Part shown: piece by piece, positions 52,995 to 64,000 of the stretch
Numbering within the stretch: the first letter of the stretch is position 1
Layout: the number at the start of each line of letters is the position of its first letter
Source: Agarophyton chilense
Lineage: Eukaryota; Rhodophyta; Florideophyceae; Gracilariales; Gracilariaceae
Length of the DNA: 64,000 nucleotides
Assembly: GCA_030374765.1 (NCBI GenBank)
Contig: JARGXX010000071.1
Location: 1,054,001-1,118,000, forward strand
Direction: 5' to 3'
Position numbers and translations under genes: made by a program
Notes under the pieces: model-generated
Told to the model about the DNA's origin: nothing
Seen by the model: the letters and a program-made list of their open reading frames with translations, nothing else
Databases searched by the model: none

Positions 52995-53710
52995 TGTAGT
53001 ATCCGCTCTAACGGAGAGAGCAGACACCTGCGACAGCATTCGGACTGCCGATGGGTCGCTTGCGGCGAAGGAAAAGGGGTGGTAGAGCTACAACACCAGC
53101 GAGCTGGAAGTGGGGTGTAAGGCCACTACTCGCCAGCGAGGGTGAACAGTGCCACTGTAAAACGTTGATGGAACGTAGGTACGAGACGGCTCGTGAAGTG
53201 GTTGGGGGCTGACTATCTATTATAGCTCGTCCGGATCTCCGGTTAAGGAATCCTAAGCGAAGAACAGAATAGTCATGATGCCCATGTTTTCTCCTTTACT
53301 TGGAGTCGGCGCTCACCTCTGGTACACTATATACTGTGTACCAGGGTGAGTGCCCAAATAAATATATAAATAATACCCAGTGGTCAGCCACTTAACCAAA
53401 CCACTGTATGGGTATGGTCCCTAATGGACATCTAGCTACAAAAGGTAGTAAAGCCCTCCACGTGGATCACCACTACATGCGCCGTTTCCAATATGGAATT
53501 CCCCTAGGAAGGGTCGCAACTATGCGCGCGCCGTGGTAAGCCACTCGACCCATGACGCCACGTGTTCCACTAAGACATTCTGCCTCTAGGCATCCTATGC
53601 GGGATTCCGCTTCATATCACAATGCTAATGATAACACTCACTCATGAGTTCCAACCACGACTTCGCGAAAAACCAATCTATCGTATTCCCCGACATAATA
53701 GAATACTACA
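52995..53710 (-). repeat. Element D left (3') LTR
   Basis: TGTAGTATCC ... GAATACTACA. About 50 bp longer than the right copy through an insertion near 53490-53540. Contains the inverted repeat CTGGTACAC-TATATACT-GTGTACCAG at 53319-53344. Confidence 0.92.
53319..53344. promoter_or_regulatory. TATA-centred palindrome in D-type LTR
   Basis: 9-bp perfect inverted repeat around TATATACT; also at 46031-46056 and (one mismatch) 63329-63354. It could be a two-way core promoter or an RNA hairpin. Function inferred. Confidence 0.4.
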
Positions 53711-53734
53711 TACCCCCCTCGTTAAGCGCGAACC

Positions 53735-55560
53735 ATGGGGGACGCAAGAAGCGTTTATACGCAGTCGGACTGGTGTTACGGGTACTCATCTTCATCCCGA
53801 ATACCTCGCCGCCCGACCAACTCTTACAGTTCTCAACAGCATTCTGTTCCTCACCGCTCTTCAGCTCGATCTCTCGCGACGGATCCGAACGCCGGGTCCA
53901 ACCCGTTCCAGCCCTCCTCTGAGGATGTGCCTTCTGGGGCTCCGTCCAACACTGCTGGTTATGCGTCGCAGCCTACTGCTCAACTCGGTCCATACCGTTC
54001 GTTCTCCACAACGTACACCTGATTCCGGTCGGTACCATTACCTCAGCAAACCGTGGCTCCGATGCCAAACGCGGCTTACGTCGCCTCTGCAGGTGTGATT
54101 CGAGCTCCTCCTCGTCGTGCTCAGCGGAGCTACCCGCACCCTGCGGATTTCTATGGACGAGATCCTCTCGACAACGTTGAACTTTTCGCGCAAGCCCCCT
54201 GGTTTGATCCAGTTGCTATCCGCGATGACGCGTTGATAGAACAGTATGTACACGGTGGGTACTTCCTTGACGGTATTCCGGAACACGCGATTTATAGCGA
54301 CGACTGGGCGAGCCATATTGGTTTGCCAGACAACGCGATTGCGCGATATTCAACGGAAACCTTGTCCGAAGCCCGTACGCGGTTCACCCAGCTGATTTAC
54401 CAGCGTTCTCACCGATTCATCAGTACGGTTCTCCTCCCGCAGGACTGGGAACTAGATACCTGGAAAGCCCGTTCGACGGTGAAGGTTACTCGTATATCGA
54501 GACACTCGTTGAAGTCGATGTTAGCGGTTGGCGCCGTGTGCGTGGTGTGCGTGATGCAGCTCTCTGCTCTCAGCAACCTCTTCTCCGTGCGGAGTTCCGC
54601 TTCCTTCGAAAGCGTGACATTCCCTATTGGGATTATCCCCGTTAGGAACGTCGTACTCGATCACGTTTAGGCTATTTGGTGCCGTATCAAATGATCGAGA
54701 TAGACCGCATCCGGCGGAACGCGCGCTTCTGGCACTACATTGGTATTCTGGAGCATTGGGCGGCGATCGAGAGTCCTCGTGGTTGCCCTGTGGAGCTCCC
54801 ACCGGCGATCTCCTACACCGGGTCCGCGTTGGTTAACGGCCCGTTCTCGGGATATTGGACGGTGGTTTATACCGAGTTTATCGCCAAGATGTCCGTCTTC
54901 TTCCGGTGGGATGCTTATGATACCTTTAGAGTTTGGTACATATCGCCCACAGCGCGAAAGTATGCAAGAGAACTCGATCTTTCCCTTGTCCTGGGATCCC
55001 GTGCGAACCATTCCGACTTCCTCAATCTTTTGGATTTAATCGACAGTTTCGACTGGTCTGGAGTGCCAGCTGATCAATCCGCTCGCGGAACCCGTGCAAG
55101 ACACCACGACCATTCTACTGGACGAACAGCAAGTGTTGGAGATTTCGTTCGGTACGACCCCTGGACGCGCCAGTTGATCACCTCCGAGCAGGCTCGCTTT
55201 CTTCGGGAGAACCCGCGTGACATGCCACCGAACCAGCTTACTAGATACGTATACGATTCTACTCCATCCGAGAACGGAAAGGAACCGTATGAAGAAGCGC
55301 CGGGGATTGAGGCTGAACTTGGTTACGAGGACGAGCCAGAGCTGGCAGGCGTAGAGACTTCCGTCGATCAATCCGCAGCGGCGGGAGTTGCTGAAGAGAA
55401 CTTTCATGGGTTTACCCAACAACCGAGTGCAGTGCCGGTCGAAGATCCAGGCTTGGATCCGCTGAGACAGTTCCTCTTAGATGCGGGCTTTCCCGTGGAC
55501 CAAGTTGAGGGTGATCGCGCACAGCTTCTTGTGAACCTGCGTGCTCGCACGTCTCTTTGA
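53735..55560 (+). pseudogene. aORF of element D, two stops and one frameshift
   Basis: Starts 25 bp inside the LTR (MGDARSVYTQSDW, ATG 53735). TGA at 54020-54022 in phase with the next segment (54053-). A frameshift occurs between about 54480 and 54560, TAG at 54643-54645, then the frame is open to 55560. Blocks shared with A: LLRAEFRFLRK, ERRTRSRLGYLVPYQMIEIDRIRR, VELPPAISYTGSALV, WTVVYTEFIAKMSVFFRWDAYD and a D-x-I-D-x-x-D-W block. The C-terminal part is acidic. Clearly the same protein family as A. Confidence 0.78.
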
Positions 55561-55635
55561 TGATCCTAGAAAAGACTCCTAGTCAACACCCTTGCGGTGG
55601 TATCTTGGCACCAATAAAACTCCTGTGACTTCGTG

Positions 55636-55815
55636 TCTTGACGTTCCCTTCTTATCTTCTAGTCTTCATCTCTTCTCGCTTGTCGAGTTCTTCAATCCTT
55701 CTTCTCGCTTCTCGAGTTTGTCATAGGTGATAATCAGTAAATGTCCTTTGCTTGCGTGTCTTCACGTTTCCTCTTCATGATTTCTTGTTTTCTTTTCGCC
55801 TTTCGAGTTTTTACT
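55636..55815. other. CT-rich junction between convergent genes (D)
   Basis: Repeated CTTCTCGCTT / TCTTC motifs between the aORF stop and the pol end, in the same place as the tracts of A, B and C. Confidence 0.5.
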
Positions 55816-55832
55816 ACCTTTGTAGCCCACAC

Positions 55833-58800
55833 TTAGAAATGGGATATGCCCATGAGCCCGACTATCGAGGAGTCGATCTCCCTAGGGAGTGGTAATCGCA
55901 TGCGTCGGTAATATCGCACGAGCTGCGAACGAGGGATATGAGCTATAGGTTCCCACGTATCCGCTTCCGGAGGAAAACTGTTCCAACGGACTCGATACAG
56001 TAATTCTCTATTTTCTTCATGCTCGCCATGTTCACATATGCGATCCATAACATATTCCTGGGCGTTTCTTATTGCTTTCGCTGTTCGCACGAGACTCCTG
56101 TCAACAGGTTTGAAATGCCTTAGGGCTGACACAAGCGTCTCTGTGTTAGCAGTCTCAGCGTCGCTAAGCGTTCGCTCGTCGACTAACTGTCGTTCTGCCC
56201 GCAGGGGCAGTGTACTCATTTCTTGAGAACCTTTCTCAGATAAAAAGCCATCCTGTTTTCCAGGTTCCATAGAAGCGTAGTTCTTGCTACTTCTCAATTC
56301 CATTCGTGGATGAACTTCCTTCGGTTATCCGATTCTGACCGCTGTTCGGTGGACGATGATGCTTGAACCACGACAGGAGGCTATACCTCTTCTTCTTCCT
56401 GCCCACGAGGGGTGAGAGCCGATATCGGCGGAACAGCGAGTGGCGCTTCACCTGACGGTTCAGCCTGAAGCGGCAACGGCGCGTTTTCGCGTGCACTCGT
56501 TTCCAAGTCCTTGAGGCCAAAGTCCAAAACATCTTTCCTGCTTTCAGGTTCCATTTCTGTACTCACTGGTGTGCGCGTGCCACGGGGCATATCCAGATAC
56601 TTCGGAAGCTGTCCGTGATGGGCGTACGAAACCGCCGGCAGTGGGAGATCAGGAGCTTTCTCCTCCGCTCGAGCCATTGGTGGCGGTTCACTCTCCCCAG
56701 AGTCACTTGTGCTTTTGCCTTGACGTTCCGTTGCACATGCCTCCTTAGTTCTACCAGATACCTGGACTTCCACTTGCGGGTCAGGTGCGACTTCAACGCG
56801 ATCGCGCGATACACGTTCAACTTCCTCACCTGTCTTGATGACCACTGTGTCTTCATTAAGGTCCACCACTTTGAAGGGTCCAGCCGCTATCGGCAACAAC
56901 TTATGACGAGATTCTTCCTGTTTGTCAGGTCTTTCGACTCGCACGAAGACGTGACCTCCTACTCGAATTGCCGGATTTCCTCTTCGCCTTCTGGCGTCAT
57001 AGTTTCGCTTATAGCGAGCTTGCTTCTTTGATAACTCCTTAGCGGCTTCTTCCGATCTGGCCTTCATGTCATTCCTCCATTTCAGATGGTACTTAGCCGG
57101 GGTCGGCTCGTCCAATTCTGTCTCGTCGTCGAGCGCAACCGGTAAAGCCGGAGGGTTACGTGAGAGCACGAGGTCTAACGGTGCCGTCTTTGTAGAGGTA
57201 TGCACTTGCGTATTGTACGCGTAGCACAGAGTATCTGTAAACATGTCCCATTCTTTCGGGTGGTCCGCGATGTAGTGTCGTAATGCTGCTATCAGCGTGC
57301 GGTTGAAACGCTCCACCTGACCGTTGCATTGCGGATGATAGGTCGTGGTAAACACGTTTCGAATGCCCATAATGCGGCAAACATTCTGAAGGAACTTCGC
57401 AACAAATTGCTTCCCATTATCTGATAACAGAACTTGTGGTGGTCCGTATATAAATACCCAATGTTTGATAAACGCCTGTGCGATTACGGTTGCGGTTATC
57501 CTCTTCAGCGGCAAAGTCCGCACTAGCTCCGAGAAGCGGTCGGTGACTAACAATAGGTAGCGATAACCTCGCCTTGAGCGAATCAATTCCCCTAGGATGT
57601 CGATACTGACGTATTGTAAAGGCGCTTTCGCCTGGAATAACGTCATCGGTTTCCGCTTCCTGTAAAGCTTCACGCGATTCTTCGAACATGTTGTGCACAA
57701 CCTCACTGTAGCATGGCAGTCCATTGCCAAATTAGGCCAGTAAAAATCTCTTCTTAGAGTCATGAACAACTTCGTTCCTCCTGGATGACCAGACAGCCTG
57801 TTGTAGTGTGCCGGATGGAGTACTCGACTCTTCAAGACGTGTGGAATCACGATTTGATCATGCTTTTCGACATGTCTTAACAGTATTCCTCGTGAATCGA
57901 GTGAAAAAAGGAGCTCCTCCCCCCCGTTAAGACGAGAGCGTATCGACACACAAAACGTATCGGCGCGGCGTGTTGCTCATTGAAGAGTTCAGTGCACGAG
58001 ATTCGCTCGAGTTGAACTGAAGGGTCAGTGTCTGCTAATGCAAGGAACAGGTCTGCATCCGAATAATCATCAAAGGTCTCTTGTTCCTCTTCTTCAAAAG
58101 ATGGTGAACGGGTCTCCATGTAGAAGCAAGGTATCTCTTCATATATTTCGCCTTGGGTTTTGCCCAGTGTTTTGAGTCGCGATAGCGCGTCAGCTTGGAC
58201 ATTGGCCAATCCCTTCTTATACTTCACTTCGAAATCGAATTCAGAAAGGCGTAAGCGCCATCGTGTGAGACGACCAGACGGGTCTGTAATGGACAGTAAC
58301 CATCGTAGAGACGAATGATCCGTGTTGACGGTAAAACGTTCTCCTTGTAGATACGGTCGCAAGGTGGTTAGGGCCCAAACGACTGCAAGGCATGTCTTTT
58401 CTGAAACTGAATACTTCTTCTCAGCTGCATTCAGTGATCTTGACCAGTAACCAATGGGTTTGCGTTCACCATCAGGGTGTGTTTGAAAAAGGGCACACCC
58501 TACTTGGTACTCGCTAGAGTCGGTATCCACTGAGTATGGCCGGTTGGGGATGGGCAGCGCCAAGACTGGGGCTGTAATAATCTTTAGTCTTCAGCGTGTC
58601 GCACGCTTCCGCTTCAGCTTGTCAGAATTGTTCCAGCTGTACTGGTTGTCCTTTACGCAGCTTTGCGTTGAGCGGTGCCGCTATATGCGAGTATCGCGGC
58701 ACGAATCGTCGGTAGATGTTGCACAAGCCGAGGAAAGAACGCAATTGCTTCTGTGTCGACGGAGGTTGTACTTCGCGGAGAGCCGCTGTTTGTGCATCTT

Positions 58801-60433
58801 GAATGGCAAGCTGTCCTGGCTTGATCAGATGTCCTAAGTACCGGACGGGGCCAGCGAACCATTCGCATTTCTTGAACTTGAAGGTGATACCTGCGCTCTG
58901 TAGTGTTTTGAGGATCTCCTCGACATGCCGTAAATGGCTTTCCACATCCTGGGAAAAGATGATCACATCGTCCAAATAGACTAAACAAGTCTTCCACTTG
59001 TATCTTGAAAGCAAGATGTCCAGAGTACGCTGGAAAGTAGCCGGTGCATTCGTTAATCCAAAGGGCATCCTTTTGAAACGGTAGAGACCAGCGTGACATG
59101 CAAATGTCGTTTTATCTTGGTCTTCTTCCGCTACAGGCACCTGCCAATAGCCAGAGTTGGTGTCCAACGTGGTGAACACGTTCGCTTCTCCTAAGCTGTC
59201 AATACATTCGTCCATTCGAGGCAACGGGTATGTATCTCGAACTGTAACTGCGTTCAGTTTTCGATAATCGATACAGAATCGTAAAGAACCATCATGTTTT
59301 GGAACCAGCACCACTGGTGAGGCCCAAGCAGATTGAGCTGCTTCGATTACTCCTTCTTCTAGCATTTTTCTGACATTCTCTTCCTCGATTTTGGTAGATC
59401 GCGGTTCCGCTCTGTAGGGTGGTTGGGAGATGGGTCGTGACCCTGGGACGAAATCAATGTGGTGTTACGTAGCGGAGATCTCTCCTAGTTTTCCACTCCA
59501 CATGGATGTATACTTCTTCAGCATAGACCTGATCTTCGTTCTGTAGTGTTCCGACACATGTGCTAAGTCTAGCTCATCGACCAGGCTCTCTGGATCCTTT
59601 GCCGTTTGCAATTGATCTCCAGACGGAGTTTGCAGTTCTTCGTCTGTGTCACCGACATGGGTTAATCCCAATACTTCTGCAGTAGAAATATGAGTAGGGA
59701 CCACCACTGTGGGATGAGCCAAAGCTGTTGCACCAACCTGATTCTTCGGTATCTGATAATCGTTATCGTTGAAGTTACTCACTAGTATCCAAAAGGGGCT
59801 ACCAGGATCAACCTGAACAATGCAGTTAGCGACTAGCAATCCACGGGATTCGTACATCCGAGTATTCGGTTGAATTACCACGAGTCCGTGTCGTTCTGTT
59901 CTTACTTGATCTCAAGTTTGGGTTTGCGCCTTCAGCATGGCACTCTTCGCTACTCGAATCCTCGGCGAGACAAGTCCTCGGGATTTCCCGTATTCCATAG
60001 ATAATGGAAGTGGAGGTGCTTCGGGGCAACGACGCATTGGCTTGCGAACAATTGGTACCATTGATCCATAATCTAGTTCCACTACTTTTCTTCGCGGGCG
60101 AATGGCTTCGACAAACTTGTCGCAATAATCACATCCCAGTACCACTGGTGCAGCTAACGTCTTACAGACGATGAAGTCGACTAGGACTACAAAGCGTCCC
60201 AAACGCACCACGAGTCGAATTGTTCCCAGTGTCTTCACAGCATTTTTGTTGGCATCCCGGATGTCCGGTAAAAGACCGTATCGAATACGTTCTAAGTCAG
60301 CAGGAGCGAGCTCCGATTCCCGTATAAAGTTCGGACCAGCACCTGTGTCCAGGATAGTCAATCGACGAGATAACAGATTCCTGTCAGAGCCGATGTCGTT
60401 ATAGACCTTATAGTTTCTTTTAGACACTACCAT
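55833..60433 (-). pseudogene. pol: pol of element D (PR-RT-RH-IN-chromodomain), disrupted
   Basis: Start near MVVSKRNYKVYND (60433). Protease ILDTGAGPNFI (~60330-60365), in-frame TGA after TQT (59912), in-frame TAA at 59465, RT with CLVYLDDVIIFS (~58960-58995), TGA at 58622, and a frameshift before RNase H (VDTDSSEYQVGCALF). The integrase ORF 56381-57949 has a complete zinc motif (HPAHYNRLSGHPGG ... LCTTCSKNR) and core Asp/Asp/Glu in SIDILGEL, LLSDNGKQF and GQVERFNRTL. After a last frameshift comes the chromodomain (QEYVMDRICEH, YRVRWNSFPPEADTWEP, 55833-56303). The integrase is the best-preserved in the window. Confidence 0.85.
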
Positions 60434-60657
60434 GAGGTAACTTTCCCGTTTTGACGGGCAAGTATAACGTCTTCAAGGACGATGTAACTCACAGTCAAAC
60501 TGTACTCGCTTTCCGTTCGGCGGATTGATTCCGTACGGCGGAAATTTGGGAGGCCTCAAGTGAATCTTGGGCTTCCAAGCGCGGGAGCAGGGAGGCGAGC
60601 TCTCCCTGGTCAGCACTACGGGATCGACTAGTGCCGACCCCCTAGGGGCTCCCTCAC

Positions 60658-62789
60658 TTATTTTTCCGGTTGCACTGGCTTATTCGCCTCAAAGGCGCCT
60701 CTTCCTACCGGGGTTCCGGGTTGTAACACTTCAGCATTCTGAGCAACCGGCTTGTCCGTCCGGCGCATTGGTGTATGAGAAAACCAACTTTTGGCATTCG
60801 AATACATGCCCGCCGGTACGCGGCTCCTTTCCTCTTCTGAGAGTGCTTCGTAATTCGTCATGATACGACTCAGATCCTTTGCAGGAAGCATGCATTCTGC
60901 ACTCAAATGGTGTTTTCCATAACATGAATAACATATCAAACCGACACGGCGGTTGGTCAACATAGGTTGTGAACGGTATGCCGTGCGAGTATCCACCCAT
61001 ACGGGTTTCCCGTTCTTAAAACCTCCTTGTGGTGGCACCGTGTAGGGACGGTACATAGTGCGACGGCCCTCCAAAGCCATCAGGGCTTCCTCACCCGGAG
61101 ACTCCGAGTGTGGGAGATCCACTGTAGGTACAGAAGAGTCCGTATATTCCATTAAATGGACCGCCTCCTCATGCGAGTCACTCCCTTTGGGTGCCAACGA
61201 CGAATCTCGCCAGTCAACTGGAGATTCCAGATGTAGCAGTTTTCTGCGCTGATTAACTCTGGCGGAGATCTTCTCCTTACCCATTGAGGTTCCAAAAGCC
61301 ACTGAACGACGGGGGCTACCACGCGCTCTGGCCGCGTCTCCTTCAGCTTCCGCAAACTGAACTAACTCCAAAAAGGAGACTCTTCCATGCTTCTATCGAT
61401 ATCGAGCTACCAACGACTTGATGCTCGGGTCCAGCCCGTCGATGTACAAGGTAATCTTGTCCTCCGTCGAGTGGACGTTTCCACAGCGGACTGAAGCTTT
61501 GTTAAGCCTTGAGCTGTACTCAGCTGTCACATCCCTTAGGTCCAGGATCGCCTGACGTATCGCGTTTGAAGTCGCGTAACTGCGCAGCAAATACTGCACC
61601 GCCTCTGGCCATGAGGTAACGCCGCCTTCATCGGCTGTCAATGATCGGCATACGGAACGATATTGCTCTAAAGCAAAACCCTTCAGGAAGTGTGGTAAAG
61701 ACACAAATTCCTGTGGTTCACTCATCTCTAGAGTGTCTGCTTCGGCAACAAATCGAGTGAGAAACTCGATAACGAGAATGGGGGTTTTCCCATCAAATGT
61801 TAAATCATTAAGGCCGATCTTCAATCGTTTGATGTGATCCTTCACCTTCGCGGTTTCGCGTCTTGAGCGCTTATTACTCCTCACCTTCAGACGGTAGTAC
61901 CTGTAATTCAGGACCTTCCGATAAAGCGGATTCGTGCACGGGAGCACCTTCAATCCTCTGTAAGGTGAGCCTTTTTTCTCATTAACCACGAAGACCTGTT
62001 CTTCTTCCGAGATCGGGACCTTCGATGACCATCATCACTGTCGTCGTCATCTGACGTATCTGAATCATAAGAATGATCAGTACTGGAACTGAAGCCCTCC
62101 GTACTTGACGATTCGTCACTCGAATCACGTGCGGACTTCCGCTTCTTACGTCGTGACTTCGACTTCTTCGAACGAGCTTCCTCCAAAGGGGCTCCTTCCT
62201 CTTCCAGCACGACTGATCTAGTAGCAGTCTGCGCATGAACTGCCGCCTCCAGGCGTTCAAAACGAGGGTTAACTCGAGTGAGGACTTCCTCTACATCCAC
62301 GGTTAAACCGGGTAGCGCATCGGGCGTATTCCCGTACCTCTCCAGTAGATGGTTCAAATCCTCACGTAGTGTTTTCACTGATGCAGAGACCTGCTTCCCA
62401 TCGTCTTGACGAACGAGTGCTTCATGCGCACTGCGTAATTGTTCGACATCAGCGATAAGAGCAGCGATCTGCGATTCCAACGCAACCATGCGCACACGCG
62501 AAGCGCTTGAATCAGACTTGAGACGACGCACTTCCCTGCGCAAATCATCCTCTTCTTGAGGTCCGACGACCTCAAGGTCAAATACGGCTTGTGTGGTGGG
62601 CGCAACTGCCGCTGCCATAGGGGCCGGTACATCCGAGAGATCTCGTTCATCATTCACCGAGCGTGAGCGCGACATCGCTTGACGATACAGCCGCTCTCCG
62701 GCTTCAAAATATGAGGCGAGCCTCGGTTTTGGGGGTGGTCCCGCAGGACCGGGGCGACCAGTACTCGACTGGCTTCGGGTCTTCGGCAT
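60658..62789 (-). pseudogene. gag: gag of element D, one frameshift and one stop
   Basis: Start ATG at 62789 (MPKTRSQSSTGRPG). A frameshift at an A-run (GAGAAAAAAGGC, near 61975) and a TAG at 61393-61395 interrupt the frame. Charged N-terminus with coiled-coil-like heptads, Ser/Asp/Lys-rich middle, core NPLYRKVLNYRYYRL and VIEFLTRFVAEADTLEM, and knuckle CYSCYGKHHLSAEC near 60895-60940. Ends at a TAA (60658-60660) preceded by GGAAAAA. Confidence 0.83.
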
Positions 62790-62984
62790 CCTAGAACAAA
62801 CCTGAGTCCAGGTGCGAACCAAATGGTGTCTTCGACTTCTCGACCACGTGTTCAACCACGATGAATTCTGCAATTGCCGGAGGTGGTTTGATAAACAATA
62901 ACTGTAGTGATTCCACTTCTTCCAAGTATCGATATCGATTCCACGTTCCAGGAACGAATTGTTCAGTGCAGCTGACCACAGTGG

Positions 62985-63002
62985 TTCTAAGTCGGGAGAC
63001 CA
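62985..63002 (-). other. Primer binding site, element D
   Basis: Same 18 bases as in A, B and C, 2 nt from the 5' LTR. Confidence 0.85.
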
Positions 63003-63004
63003 CT

Positions 63005-63671
63005 TGTAGTATCCGCTCTAACGGAGAGAGCAGACACCTGCGACAGCGTTCGGACTGCCGATGGGTCGCTTGCGGCGAAGGAAAAGGGGTGGTAGAGCTA
63101 AAACACCAGCGAGATGGAAGTGGGATGTAAGGCCACTACTCCCCAGCGAGGGTGAACAGTGCAACTGTAAAACGTTGATGGAACGTAGGTATGAGACGGC
63201 TCGTGAAGTGGTTGGGGGCTGACTATCTATTATAGCTCGTCCGGATCTCCGGTTAAGGAATCCTAAGCGAGGAACAGAATAGTCAGGATGCCCATGTTGT
63301 CTCCTTTACTTGGAGTCTGCGCTCACCTCTGGTACACTATATACTGTGTGCCAGGGTGAGTGCCCAAATAAATATATAAATAATACACAGTGGTCAGCCA
63401 CTTAGCCAAACCACTGTATGGGTATGGTCCCTAATAGACGTCTAGCTACAAGGGGTAGTAAAACCTGCCACGTGGATCGCCACTACATGCGCCGTTGCAA
63501 GCCAGTCCTCTCGTGATACCACGTGTTCCACTAATGTACCCTGCCTCCTGGCATCCTACGCGGTGTGCCGTTTCATATCACAAGTTTTATGACATCACTC
63601 ACTTATGAGTTCCAACCGCGACTTCGCGAAAAACCAGCCCATCGGATTCGCCGACATAGTAGAATACTACA
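63005..63671 (-). repeat. Element D right (5') LTR
   Basis: 667 bp, TGTAGTATCC ... GAATACTACA. Palindrome at 63329-63354 with one mismatch. Confidence 0.92.
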
Positions 63672-64000
63672 GTCCCTACTCCGCTGGTAAGATGACAAGA
63701 AGCAACCGTAGGAGAAAGAAGAACAGAAGAAGCAAGAGAGGAGACCATTCGGACACGAGTGATTCCGAGTCGGCCTAGACCGAAACAACAGACTCGGAAG
63801 TGGATGAGGCTGCCGTTCGAGGCCTCAGACCACTGACAACCACCAACAAACTTTTCCTAAAGGTTCTAGACTACCGGAATTTTCGGCTGGCCGACTGGTC
63901 CGCGAAATATTCTGGTTTGGTGGCTCACAGAGTCGCCGAATGGGCCCAACGAATGCAACTAACCATTACGGACAAGTTCTCGGGTTCCGATCACATCGTT
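63672..64000 (+). pseudogene. gag: gag of a fifth element family (H), runs off right edge
   Basis: Plus-strand frame open from the D LTR to the right edge except for a TAG at 63776-63778. A Lys/Arg-rich then Ser/Asp-rich segment (MTRSNRRRKKNRRSKRG) leads into a gag core (RGLRPLTTTNKLFLKVLDYR NFRL pattern, then QRMQLTITDKFSG). It matches the A-D gag core in layout but differs from each, so it is a separate family. Confidence 0.65.

Larger units (their letters stand above)
52995..63671 (-). mobile_element. Element D: chromovirus with antisense gene
   Basis: 10.7-kb element, LTRs 52995-53710 (716 bp) and 63005-63671 (667 bp), gag-pol on minus, aORF on plus, primer site 62985-63002. No matching 5-bp duplication: left flank GAAAC, right flank GTCCC. 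The left flank is the pol start of E, the right flank the gag of another family, so the ends may come from recombination. Several stops and frameshifts. Confidence 0.9.

Overview
The window looks like nuclear DNA of a small-genome eukaryotic alga. A red alga is my best guess, not proven. The evidence is an intronless 5-oxoprolinase gene close to its neighbours, a few short GT-AG introns (50, 101 and 156 bp), and a secreted Cys-rich protein. Host stretches are fairly AT-rich. They are invaded by GC-richer Ty3/gypsy LTR retrotransposons with a C-terminal chromodomain (chromoviruses). No prokaryotic operon, CRISPR array, rRNA or tRNA gene was seen.

Layout. 1-9180 is mostly host: a gene leaving the left edge (minus), possible exons of another minus gene, 5-oxoprolinase (1447-5343, plus), a two-exon secreted Cys-rich protein (5628-6647, minus), a gene-poor AT-rich stretch, and the 3' part of a decayed host gene (8429-9180, minus). 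9181-23381 is an old LTR element (G) that splits that gene; its other part resumes at 23387-25187. G is interrupted by a solo LTR (F, 10326-11211) and by the complete element A (11325-23101; 796-bp LTRs, target duplication ACTTG). 25800-50431 is the remains of a tyrosine-recombinase mobile element, split by element C (26844-48917; duplication ATTAT). C is itself interrupted by element B (28251-38595; duplication CAGAA) and by a solo LTR (45707-46371). 50432-52994 is a truncated plus-strand element (E), 52995-63671 is element D, and 63672-64000 is the gag of a fifth family (H) leaving the right edge.

Elements A-D share one plan. On the minus strand: 5' LTR, an 18-nt primer site, gag with a CCHC knuckle, and pol (protease, reverse transcriptase, RNase H, integrase, chromodomain) in the -1 frame relative to gag. 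On the plus strand, starting just inside the 3' LTR and converging on pol, is a large extra gene of about 600-700 codons, called aORF here. It is homologous in A, B, C and D, intact in A, and at most lightly broken by stop codons in B and C. I recognise no known family. This antisense gene, with LTRs that may act as promoters in both directions, is the most interesting feature.

None of the gag-pol regions is free of stop codons, so the local copies are probably inactive or moved in trans. The two A LTRs differ at only about six positions, so A moved recently.
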